A stretch of DNA of 49,443 nucleotides. It comes from Nitrospira sp. Lineage in GTDB: Bacteria > Nitrospirota > Nitrospiria > Nitrospirales > Nitrospiraceae. Each line of letters begins with the position of its first letter. Within the stretch, counting starts at the first letter, position 1. The translations under genes and the position numbers were made by a program. The stretch lies in NCBI GenBank assembly GCA_018242725.1, contig JAFEBI010000013.1, positions 1 through 49,443 on the forward strand. The letters run 5' to 3'. The notes beneath the pieces were generated by a model, which worked only from the letters and a program-made list of their open reading frames with translations, was not told the origin of the DNA and made no database searches. This document shows, piece by piece, positions 15,143-22,618 of the stretch.

Positions 15143-16707
15143 CACTCCCCAAAGACACACCGTTCAAATCAAAAATGAGCACCGCCCAAACCGAGCCGCT
15201 CCTGACCCATGAAAAATCGCTCTCCCAGAAGATCGGACAAGGCTCTGAAGCCGGCGACCTTCTCGATCAACAACTGGCCATGCTTGGGTTCCAGCTCATC
15301 ACACAGCTGAATACCCTCATCAAGACTTCGCGCATCCATGGGAGAACGAATGCCGCGCTCGATAAACCAGTTGAGGCCATGTTGACGCTTATTCAAACGC
15401 TGGCTCATGATCAACCCGTCACCGTGCGGATTCAGAACGATTTCCTCTTTCTTGGAGAGCGCCATCTCAAGATCAATGCCCAGCAGATGTTGATCGCCTC
15501 AAGCATTATCGATACGATGACCACATGGAAGATCGGAGGATTGACCTTTACATCCTCCACATCTTCCAACGACCTTCGGGAGCTAGCGTACCTGTTTGTC
15601 ACACTCGATCCTGCCACGAGATCGCTCCATGACTTTCGCCGGGAACTCAACGCCCTGAACGTCTCCACCATCCAACTGCAAGATCGCCGGGAACTGACGC
15701 TCACGGACGAGGCCCGTTCAGATCAGGATCCAAGATCCGAGCAAGTGGTAAAGGCCCGCCGTAAAGCGCAGTCCAAGATGGCCTACGAACAGGCGGCCAA
15801 CGAAGTCGGACGCCTCACCCAGTCCGTACGCACAGGCGGCACGTTGAACTTCAAACAAGCCAAGCGCGCCATCCAAAACATCGTGGATCTCATGATGCAA
15901 GATGAAGCGACCGTCCTCGGTCTGACGACACTTCGATGCCACGACCAATATACCCACAACCATTCCGTCAACGTCTCCCTCCTCTCTCTCGCGCTCGCCA
16001 ATCGAGCCGGCTATCCCAAAATCGAACTGGCCGACCTCGGATTAGCGGCGTTGTTTCATGACATGGGTAAATCCAGCATTTCACTCGACGTCCTGAACAA
16101 GCCCGGGGAATTTACAGAAGATGAGTGGGCCATGATGCGGAATCATCCGACCGAAGGGGTGTTGAGTCTCACACAACTTCGGGGCATCACCAGTCTCCCG
16201 GCGCGCATGGTCGCCGCATCGTTCGAACACCACATGAACCTCGACTATTCGGGTTATCCGAAATTGAAATCGCCATGGAAGCTTTCTCTGACCGGTCGCA
16301 TTCTGATGATCGCGGATTGTTATGACGCAATGACCTCATCACGGGTTTATCGACGAGAGCCGATCTCTCCATCCAAGGTCTTGAACATCATGTTCTCAAA
16401 ATCCGGAAAGAGCTTTGACTCCACGCTACTCAAACTCTTCGTCAACTGTGTCGGCATCCTTCCCATCGGAAGCCTGATCCTATTGGACAGCGACGAACTG
16501 GCCGTAGTCCTCAAACCAGCCGTCAACAAAGCCGATGCTGAACGACCCCTGGTCAAAGTGATCACCGACCAACTGGGCAACCCCATCGACAATGGATCGG
16601 AGCTGGACCTCACCGAAAAGGACGAGACCGGCGGCTATCGCCGGAGCATCATCCGCTTGGTTGATACCACCGAATATCACATTGATACCAGCCGCTATTT
16701 TGTTTGA
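15139..16707 (+). CDS. HD-GYP-type phosphohydrolase domain protein
   Basis: A 522-residue cytoplasmic protein. The N-terminal region (about 45-150) resembles that of the HEAT protein (LIKTSRIHGRTNAALDKP). The HD-GYP domain runs from about 255 to 430: His275 in HNHSVNVS, His307-Asp308 in LFHDMGKSS, NHPTEGV, His364-His365 and Asp369 leading to SGYP. HD-GYP enzymes hydrolyse cyclic di-GMP or related dinucleotides. The Glu that follows His-His in the canonical HHE motif is Met366 here, which may limit metal number or activity. The C-terminal 100 residues (after about 420) are beta-rich and unassigned. ATG 15139 is chosen for the 4-base overlap with the preceding stop. No receiver domain is present; input may come through the shared N-terminal domain or the HEAT partner. 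Confidence 0.87.
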   Translation: MTLPKDTPFKSKMSTAQTEPLLTHEKSLSQKIGQGSEAGDLLDQQLAMLGFQLITQLNTLIKTSRIHGRTNAALDKPVEAMLTLIQTLAHDQPVTVRIQNDFLFLGERHLKINAQQMLIASSIIDTMTTWKIGGLTFTSSTSSNDLRELAYLFVTLDPATRSLHDFRRELNALNVSTIQLQDRRELTLTDEARSDQDPRSEQVVKARRKAQSKMAYEQAANEVGRLTQSVRTGGTLNFKQAKRAIQNIVDLMMQDEATVLGLTTLRCHDQYTHNHSVNVSLLSLALANRAGYPKIELADLGLAALFHDMGKSSISLDVLNKPGEFTEDEWAMMRNHPTEGVLSLTQLRGITSLPARMVAASFEHHMNLDYSGYPKLKSPWKLSLTGRILMIADCYDAMTSSRVYRREPISPSKVLNIMFSKSGKSFDSTLLKLFVNCVGILPIGSLILLDSDELAVVLKPAVNKADAERPLVKVITDQLGNPIDNGSELDLTEKDETGGYRRSIIRLVDTTEYHIDTSRYFV

Positions 16708-16799
16708 CCGAATCGACGGCCGTCTGTGTCGCTCTCAACCATGCGGCTCACCATCCCTCCGCACCTCCGCAAGGAAGGTCCGGTCGGACAGGCTCCGGC

Positions 16800-16829
16800 T
16801 TGACAGGCCTAAAGATGATCTTCGACAAT
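16800..16829 (+). promoter_or_regulatory. Possible promoter directly upstream of folB fusion gene
   Basis: TTGACA (16800-16805), an 18-base spacer and GACAAT (16824-16829). The predicted transcription start falls at about 16835, the ATG itself, so the mRNA would be leaderless. The gene has no ribosome-binding site, which fits. Confidence 0.45.
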
Positions 16830-16834
16830 GCCTC

Positions 16835-17770
16835 ATGCCAAACCAGATCCGCATTGAGCGATTGGAGTTTCGTGGTTGTTGCGGTGTGACACCTGAAGAA
16901 CGCGCCCGCCCGCAACCCCTCGCCGTCGATCTGGAGTTGGAATGCAAACTGGATCATGCGGGGAACTCCGACGATCTACACCACACCATCGACTACGCAA
17001 CCGTCGCCCGCCGCATCGTCGAAATCGGAACCGGTCAAGCGGCGCAGCTGCTGGAGTCATTCGCCGAACGGTTCGCAGCCGCTATCTTTGCCGAATTCCC
17101 TGTTGATCGGGTCAAGCTCTGGTTGCGCAAATTGCATCCGCCGATCGTCTACGTTACGGCATCCGTCGGCATCACCCTTGAGCGGACCAGGCTCGCCCAA
17201 CAACTACTCAGCGCAGATCCACACCCGGCGAAGTTTCTCGTACAGCAGCTGGATCGCCTCCCCAAGGGACTGGTCCTCGACGTCGCCGCAGGAAAAGGAC
17301 GACACACGTTATTTCTCTCATCTCTCGGGTACCAGGTCGAGGCCGTTGACCGAGATGAACAAGCTCTCGCACAGCTGTTGACCGACGCCGGATCGAGACA
17401 TCTCGCCGGCGTCACGACGCAAGCACTGGACTTGGAATCTCCGCATCCGCCGGATCTCGGCAAGGAGAGGTACGATGCCATCCTCGTCTTCTTGTATCTG
17501 CATCGACCGCTCTTTCCGCATCTCATTCGCGCGCTGAAACCTGGTGGAGTATTGGTCTATGAGACCTTTCTCATCGATCAGCACCTCCATTACCAGCATC
17601 CACGGCATCCGGAGTTCTGCCTGAGCCATGGGGAGCTGTTGGGCCTTACTGCCGGGCTTCGTATCCTTCACTATGATGAAGGATTACATGAAAGATCTCG
17701 AGATGGAGATTCAGCCTACACCGCGCAACTCGTGGCACAAAAACCCTTCATTCCCGAAACTCCCGCATGA
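16835..17770 (+). CDS. folB: Dihydroneopterin aldolase fused to a methyltransferase domain
   Basis: A 311-residue two-domain protein. Residues 1-115 are FolB, which converts dihydroneopterin to 6-hydroxymethyl-dihydropterin in folate synthesis. IRIERLEFRGCCGVTPEER carries the catalytic Glu, TIDYATVARRI the conserved Tyr and LRKLHPPI the catalytic Lys, ending GITLER. Residues about 130-311 are a class I SAM methyltransferase resembling TehB-type proteins: LVLDVAAGKGRHTLFLSSLG is motif I, VEAVDRDEQAL the acidic loop and RALKPGGVLVYETF the motif VI region. FolB is normally a single domain of about 120 residues, so this is a fusion. ATG 16835 gives a natural FolB N-terminus. The stop overlaps the next gene by 4 bases (ATGA). 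The methyl acceptor is unknown. Confidence 0.88.
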   Translation: MPNQIRIERLEFRGCCGVTPEERARPQPLAVDLELECKLDHAGNSDDLHHTIDYATVARRIVEIGTGQAAQLLESFAERFAAAIFAEFPVDRVKLWLRKLHPPIVYVTASVGITLERTRLAQQLLSADPHPAKFLVQQLDRLPKGLVLDVAAGKGRHTLFLSSLGYQVEAVDRDEQALAQLLTDAGSRHLAGVTTQALDLESPHPPDLGKERYDAILVFLYLHRPLFPHLIRALKPGGVLVYETFLIDQHLHYQHPRHPEFCLSHGELLGLTAGLRILHYDEGLHERSRDGDSAYTAQLVAQKPFIPETPA

Positions 17771-18615
17771 GCCGATTAGACCTTCACCTCCACACCACGC
17801 ACTCTGATGGAAGCTGTACCCCTTCAGAGGTCATCGGCCTCGCGCATCAGGCCGGCGTGACAACCCTTGCCATCACGGATCATGACATCATGACGGGTGT
17901 GGCCGAAGCGATCACGGCAGGAGCACACTACGGGATTGACGTCATCCCGGGCGTCGAGATCAGTTCGCTCAACGGCCAATCGGAGTTGCACATCCTCGGG
18001 TATTTTCTTGACTGGCAAGACCCTGTCCTCAATCAACGATTCAAAACCTTGCGAGACAGTCGACACCGGCGCAATCCACAAATTATTGAACGGCTCCAAG
18101 CACTTGGAATTGACATCACCTACGACGAGGTTCGAGCGCTCGCGGGCAGTGACTCGGTGGGGAGACCGCACATCGCTCGCGCCCTGATGGACAAGCAGGT
18201 GGTCTCGTCTGCCAAGGAAGCCTTTGATCGTTTTCTCGCCGACGGGAAACCTGCCTACGTCCCTCGCGACCTTCCAAGTCCCACTGAGGCCATTCACTGG
18301 ATTAAAGCAGCTGGAGGGCTGGCCGTCTTGGCCCATCCAACCTGGGTCAAACTCGCTGGTCGTTCGTTAATCGACCTGGTGCGAGATCTCAAATCCTCCG
18401 GACTCGATGGCGTAGAGGTCTACTACAGCACGCACGCAGCCCGACAAACGCGCGAGTATCTGAGCCTTGCGCAACAGCTCGGCTTGTTGGTCACCGGAGG
18501 AAGCGACTTCCATGGCCTCACAAAACCAGACATTGACGTTGGAATCGGCAAGGGCACTTTGCATGTCCCCACCTCTCTGCTCATGAAGATGAAGGCCGCT
18601 GTCGGACGAGTCTAG
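17767..18615 (+). CDS. PHP-domain phosphoesterase (RNase AM/TrpH-like)
   Basis: A 282-residue member of the PHP superfamily, YciV/TrpH branch, whose E. coli member (RNase AM) trims RNA 5' ends and hydrolyses 3',5'-bisphosphonucleotides. Metal-binding motifs are complete: LDLHLHTTHSDGS (motif 1), AITDHDIMTG (motif 2), VIPGVEIS (motif 3), GLAVLAHPTWVK (His of motif 4 region) and VTGGSDFHG (terminal Asp-x-His). No signal peptide or membrane segment. The start codon overlaps the stop of the FolB fusion by 4 bases, so the two are made together. Length is typical. The reaction is inferred from family; substrate preference is not visible in sequence. Confidence 0.9.
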   Translation: MSRLDLHLHTTHSDGSCTPSEVIGLAHQAGVTTLAITDHDIMTGVAEAITAGAHYGIDVIPGVEISSLNGQSELHILGYFLDWQDPVLNQRFKTLRDSRHRRNPQIIERLQALGIDITYDEVRALAGSDSVGRPHIARALMDKQVVSSAKEAFDRFLADGKPAYVPRDLPSPTEAIHWIKAAGGLAVLAHPTWVKLAGRSLIDLVRDLKSSGLDGVEVYYSTHAARQTREYLSLAQQLGLLVTGGSDFHGLTKPDIDVGIGKGTLHVPTSLLMKMKAAVGRV

Positions 18616-18644
18616 CCGGTTACGAGCGAATTCGATTGATGCGC

Positions 18645-18672
18645 TTCGACAGGCATGCATCCATCGTATAAT
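18645..18672 (+). promoter_or_regulatory. Promoter upstream of the Ser/Thr kinase gene
   Basis: A perfect -10, TATAAT (18667-18672), lies 16 bases after a partial -35, TTCGAC (18645-18650). Transcription would begin near 18679, giving a leader of about 60 bases before ATG 18740. Confidence 0.5.
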
Positions 18673-18739
18673 TGCTTCAATCCGTTGACTCCCCTCTCAG
18701 ATCAGCTAGACTCTAGCCTATCCTCTCAACACATCGGGT

Positions 18740-20131
18740 ATGATCACTACGCCACGCTGGGCTCTACAGTATTTTCTGATAACCTGCGCGACTCTCTTCG
18801 CTGGTCCCTCATTAAGCAAACTGCCTGCAGCGCAATCGTTCCCATTCACCCTCTTCGGTCTGAGCGGCTCGCAAACCGTTCATCTGATTACCGAAGCAAT
18901 TGGAGTGTTACTCCTCTTCCTGATTTCAGCCCGCATGGTTCACACGATGCCGGATGACGACCGAGGCTGGTCGTTCCTCAAACGAATGACCCTTCCCATC
19001 ACGACTCTCTTCATCGTCATGGCCATGGACAAAACCCTTCGAGTTCTGGGACTCTCGCGGATCGACAGCCTCGGGACAGCACGCTATGCCATCACTCAAA
19101 CCGCAACCCTCACTCTCACCGGTCTCTGGATTACCACGACCTGGTTGTTACATGTTGATGCGCTCCACCGATTCTTTGCAACCGCATCAAAGACAGCTCA
19201 CCAGACGGCATCCCTGACAACACCTGATGTGCTCGGAGAGGAGGAGGACGACGACCGCGACGTGGACACCGCACCTCGTCACTCCACCACACAGACCGGT
19301 TCACCGTCGACACTTGGTCGCTATAAGGTCCTGAAGGAGTTGGGACGTGGGGCAATGGGCGTGGTGTACCTCGGAAAAGATCCGACTATTCAGCGGTTCG
19401 TGGCAATCAAAACCATGCGGCTCGACGAGACCGACGATCCTGATAAACTCCAGGAAATGAAGGCACGGTTCTTTCGGGAAGCTGAATCTACGGGCCGGTT
19501 GTCACACCCAAACATCGTCACGATTTTCGACGCGGGCGAGGAGGGGTCTCTTGGGTACATCGCAATGGAACTGCTCGAAGGTACGACGCTCAAGGAGTGG
19601 TCACGGAAACCAAAGTTGCTGCCGTTCGATCACGTGATTTCGATCGTGGCCACCGTCGCCGAGGCAATGGACTATGCCCACCAACAAGGCGTGGTTCATC
19701 GCGATATCAAACCGGCCAACATCATGCTGATCAAGGAACAGGTCGTGAAGATCATGGACTTCGGTATCGCCAAGATGGCGATGTCCGCCAAGACTCAGAC
19801 GAATATCGTGATGGGCACACCGACCTACATGTCCCCGGAACAGATCGCAGGGAAAAAGGTAGATGGACGCTCCGATATGTTCTCGCTTGCCGTCGTCATG
19901 TTCGAGCTGCTGACCGGTCGGCCCCCGTTCCTGGCCGACAACGTGTCCGCGCTCTTATTCGCCATCGCCCAGACGCCCCATCCGAGTCTGAAGGCGCTCA
20001 GGCCTGATCTGCCTCACACGGTCAAGAGCGTGATGGATCGCGCGTTGCAGAAAGACCCGGCCCAACGCTACCGCAGTGCCGGCGAGTTCGCCACAGCTCT
20101 TCGCTCCTGCACCCAAGGATTGGCGGCATGA
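18740..20131 (+). CDS. Membrane-anchored Ser/Thr protein kinase (Hanks type)
   Basis: A 463-residue protein. The N-terminal 140 residues hold several membrane segments (about 47-66, 84-97, 115-138, and perhaps 8-24). A charged linker follows (GEEEDDDRDVD). The kinase domain is residues 193-457: Gly loop LGRGAMGVVYLG, Lys224 in VAIKTM, catalytic loop VVHRDIKPANIML, metal-binding IMDFGIAKMAM, and activation-segment end GTPTYMSPEQIAG. All catalytic residues are present, so it should be active and phosphorylate Ser/Thr on cytoplasmic targets. Unlike PknB-type kinases, the membrane part is N-terminal and there is no extracellular sensor domain; the sensor is presumably the membrane region itself. 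It has its own promoter. Confidence 0.92.
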   Translation: MITTPRWALQYFLITCATLFAGPSLSKLPAAQSFPFTLFGLSGSQTVHLITEAIGVLLLFLISARMVHTMPDDDRGWSFLKRMTLPITTLFIVMAMDKTLRVLGLSRIDSLGTARYAITQTATLTLTGLWITTTWLLHVDALHRFFATASKTAHQTASLTTPDVLGEEEDDDRDVDTAPRHSTTQTGSPSTLGRYKVLKELGRGAMGVVYLGKDPTIQRFVAIKTMRLDETDDPDKLQEMKARFFREAESTGRLSHPNIVTIFDAGEEGSLGYIAMELLEGTTLKEWSRKPKLLPFDHVISIVATVAEAMDYAHQQGVVHRDIKPANIMLIKEQVVKIMDFGIAKMAMSAKTQTNIVMGTPTYMSPEQIAGKKVDGRSDMFSLAVVMFELLTGRPPFLADNVSALLFAIAQTPHPSLKALRPDLPHTVKSVMDRALQKDPAQRYRSAGEFATALRSCTQGLAA

Positions 20132-20203
20132 AGATGAAATCCGTGAACCCTCGGTATCGTGAAAGCCAAGGCCCACATGTGAATATCTGGCAGGATCGTG
20201 CGT

Positions 20204-20815
20204 TCAGTTTCTGAAGTGAAGCCGACCCTTCGGTAGGCTTTGATAGCAAGCTTCCGAGAGGTCCTGTTCGTGTTCTTGTAAACATGCGAGGATGCGGCCC
20301 TCGCCCGGCTCCACGGTGAGACACCTGCGCTTAACGTCCGCCGCACAAGCCAACCGATATCCATCGGCAATTTTCCATCGTATCATACGCTGTCGGACGA
20401 TCTGCTGACAGGACTGATCGAACTGTCGCATGCGCTGGATCATACAGCGTCGTCTCTCGTCCCCGGCGAGTGAGTCGGGGCAAAACTCCTGCACGTGTGC
20501 ATCGCACCGCACTTCAGCAATTTGCCTTGCACGACTGTCTTGCAAAGCAACGTCTCCGCTACTTGCTGTGCCACGTGACGACTCTTCAGTTCCGATCGAG
20601 CTCTGCACAGACCGGCGCGGTGCGCCGGGAATTGTCAGGTCAAGCTCAACTTGGCGTGGTCGTTCTACGGATAGTACTGTAGATTGAGCGGACAGGAACT
20701 CTTCTTTCGACGGGATATTTGTCCAGATGATCGCCCAAACAAGAATCAACCCACCTCCTGTGACAAGACTCGCTGTGGCCTTTGCAGATTGATTCGTCTG
20801 TTTCGGCTGCGCCAT
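20204..20815 (-). CDS. Single-pass membrane protein with GLG1-type cysteine-rich repeats
   Basis: A 203-residue protein with one membrane segment near residues 20-36 (GGGLILVWAIIWTNI), so an N-in, C-out topology is likely. After a Ser/Arg linker, the C-terminal half has two Cys-rich repeats of the GLG1 type: DAHVQEFCPDSLAGDERRRC with a following SCQQ, then ADVKRRCLTVEPGEGRILAC with a later SEAC. The pattern C-x-D-V-x-x-x-C-x-x-V-x-P-G-x-G-R is the signature of that repeat. Periplasmic disulphides are expected. Function unknown; this repeat occurs in eukaryotic Golgi proteins and in scattered bacteria. ATG 20815 (MAQPKQ) is preferred over the start at 20902. It is convergent with the kinase gene. 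Confidence 0.75.
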   Translation of the reverse strand: MAQPKQTNQSAKATASLVTGGGLILVWAIIWTNIPSKEEFLSAQSTVLSVERPRQVELDLTIPGAPRRSVQSSIGTEESSRGTASSGDVALQDSRARQIAEVRCDAHVQEFCPDSLAGDERRRCMIQRMRQFDQSCQQIVRQRMIRWKIADGYRLACAADVKRRCLTVEPGEGRILACLQEHEQDLSEACYQSLPKGRLHFRN

Positions 20816-20939
20816 CGAGGTGAGAATAAAATAAAGCCGCTGGGAAATCACCGAAACAGGCGTTTTGCGCAGAACCGTTACACGGAGTGTTACACCGCAC
20901 ACCGAACAAATTTCGGGAAGTTGAGCTGGAAAGGAACCG

Positions 20940-21953
20940 CTAGTTCTCAGGAGCTTCTACGATATGATTTTCAAACCTGGTGCAGCCTTCGGCCAACAGA
21001 CGGTTGGTCAGCATTTCGCCGGGCCATTCGATCGGAAGATCCGCCGTGAACACCCAGACGTCCGGCGAGGTCCAGACCGGACCATGCTCTTCCGGAAGTT
21101 CCGGATCGAACAAGTCCGTCCACACCGGCATGTAGACCCCATTCCCACATTGCGTGTGAAGATGCACGATGGTGCGAGACCTGACGAGCGGGTCCAACTC
21201 CCGCCACACCGCGGCGGTCTCGTCCGCTAGGTGGTGAAGACGTACGGCATTTTGCGCATCAAACATCGCATAGGCCGCATACACCGGCGCTTCAATCATA
21301 TCGGGCGCGCAGGCCAGCTCCGGACATTGCTTGACGAGTCCCTCAAGAATCTCACGGCGCTGGTGATCTTCCCACGAGTCCGGCAATCCTGGATCCGGGG
21401 CTCCCATCATCTCAAATAAGAGAAAAGCGGTGTTTTCAACCGGTGGAAGTAACCGCGCCGCGACGGACTGTACGCGCCGTGAATCGGCGACCGTCACCAG
21501 ATGGTCATGGAACAGCTGGAGGTTCAACATTTCCAAGGTGGCATCGGTCAGCAATCGCGATTCAACGCGAACGACTGTTCCTGGAGGAAGCTGCAGATGT
21601 TTGTGCAGCAAATCAGCGGTCGCAATCGGATCGATCTTGAGCTTCAGCGGCGCGGTCAAATTCGCCTGGAGCGGAAGTGCCAGAGCGGCGATGGTGGCAT
21701 AGGTCGGCTTTTCATCATGCGGCCCATCCAAGAGCAGCGTACAACTCGCTTCAGCGACCAGATCAAACAACCACTCGGCCATTTCTTCATCGAGTGCGGC
21801 CAGGACGGTCAGCAGATCATGCTCGCGCCCCTGCTCCAAAAACGCCTGCAGGGTATCGATCGCATCATCGGCATCTCCGTGCTCATGACGGCGAGCGTTG
21901 ATGAGATGGATGAGATCACGTGTGAGTGGGTCCGGACGAGACCAGGCTAACAT
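20940..21953 (-). CDS. Conserved-looking hypothetical protein
   Basis: A 337-residue acidic, soluble protein with no signal peptide, membrane segment or motif that I recognise. It is rich in Leu, Asp and Glu, with His in HLHTQCGNGVYMPVWTDLF and a Trp-rich segment near the C-terminus (WTSPDVWVFTADLPIEWPGE). The open frame is long, and codon use matches neighbouring genes. A ribosome-binding site-like AAGGAAC lies just upstream. It is downstream of yjbQ on the same strand with a gap of about 130 bases containing a hairpin, and 124 bases upstream of the Cys-rich-repeat gene. No function is proposed. Confidence 0.65.
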   Translation of the reverse strand: MLAWSRPDPLTRDLIHLINARRHEHGDADDAIDTLQAFLEQGREHDLLTVLAALDEEMAEWLFDLVAEASCTLLLDGPHDEKPTYATIAALALPLQANLTAPLKLKIDPIATADLLHKHLQLPPGTVVRVESRLLTDATLEMLNLQLFHDHLVTVADSRRVQSVAARLLPPVENTAFLLFEMMGAPDPGLPDSWEDHQRREILEGLVKQCPELACAPDMIEAPVYAAYAMFDAQNAVRLHHLADETAAVWRELDPLVRSRTIVHLHTQCGNGVYMPVWTDLFDPELPEEHGPVWTSPDVWVFTADLPIEWPGEMLTNRLLAEGCTRFENHIVEAPEN

Positions 21954-21970
21954 TGTTGTTCCTTACGATG

Positions 21971-21991
21971 CGAGCCACGGCCGATGGCTCG
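21971..21991 (-). other. Short hairpin between yjbQ and the 21953 gene
   Basis: CGAGCCA (21971-21977) pairs with TGGCTCG (21985-21991) around a 7-base loop. No T tract follows on the minus strand, so it could be a leader or processing structure rather than a terminator. Confidence 0.35.
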
Positions 21992-22084
21992 ACAACTTAG
22001 ACTGCATGTTGCCAAACTTTTGTACCCCGCGCAAGCGCGAACAACATTACCGGCATGGCGGAAGCACTCATGCACAGAAGCCCC

Positions 22085-22498
22085 TTATTCTCCGATGATC
22101 TTGACGAGTACGCGCTTGCGTCGACGACCGTCGAATTCCCCGTAAAAGATTTGCTCCCATGGGCCGAGGTCGAGCCAGCCCTCTGTAACGGCCACAACCA
22201 CTTCTCGTCCCATCACCTGCCGTTTGAGGTGAGCATCCCCATTGTCCTCACCGGTTTCATTGTGCCGATAGCGCGCTTCATGGGGAGCGAGTCGTTCGAG
22301 AAAGTCGTCATAGTCCCGCAAGAGACCCGGTTCATCGTCATTGATATACACACTCGCCGTAATGTGCATGGCATTCACCAACACCAGTCCTTCCCGTACT
22401 CCGCTCTTGTGGATCGACGCCTCAATCTGCGGTGTGATGTTGATGTAGGCACGCCTGGTCTTAGTTTCAAACCAGAGTTCTTCGCGATAGGCCTTCAT
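22085..22498 (-). CDS. yjbQ: YjbQ-family protein (UPF0047)
   Basis: A 137-residue single-domain protein of the YjbQ family, for which secondary thiamine-phosphate synthase activity has been reported. The whole family pattern is present: [51 protein letters not shown] (metal-binding His and Asp) and the C-terminal [20 protein letters not shown]. Length is standard if the start is ATG 22498 ([10 protein letters not shown]); starts at 22516 or 22558 would add residues unlike the family. It is transcribed divergently from nrdJ, the two starts being about 120 bases apart. Cytoplasmic. Its physiological role remains uncertain. Confidence 0.9.
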   Translation of the reverse strand: MKAYREELWFETKTRRAYINITPQIEASIHKSGVREGLVLVNAMHITASVYINDDEPGLLRDYDDFLERLAPHEARYRHNETGEDNGDAHLKRQVMGREVVVAVTEGWLDLGPWEQIFYGEFDGRRRKRVLVKIIGE

Positions 22499-22597
22499 GA
22501 TGATCAACCGCTGCATTCTGCCTTCCGGTGTGGAAGACATGCAAGAGGCTTCGGCCATTCAGCCCTTCACCGAATGCCCCATTCTCATGGAAGGAGC

Positions 22598-22603
22598 TAT
22601 AAT
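22598..22603 (+). promoter_or_regulatory. -10 element of nrdJ
   Basis: A consensus TATAAT in the context GCTATAAT lies 15 bases before the nrdJ ATG. The -35 region is poor. The transcript leader would be only about 10 bases, and no ribosome-binding site is visible in it. Confidence 0.5.
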
Positions 22604-22618
22604 AGAAGTTATCTCCCC

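Noticed and set aside
22499..22618. Cobalamin riboswitch before nrdJ
   Set aside because: The divergent gap is only about 120 bases, no B12-box-like sequence is present, and the likely promoter leaves a leader of about 10 bases.
22055..22618. Long N-terminal extension of NrdJ
   Set aside because: The frame is open, but it runs antisense to yjbQ, has no family similarity, and the natural NrdJ start is at 22619.
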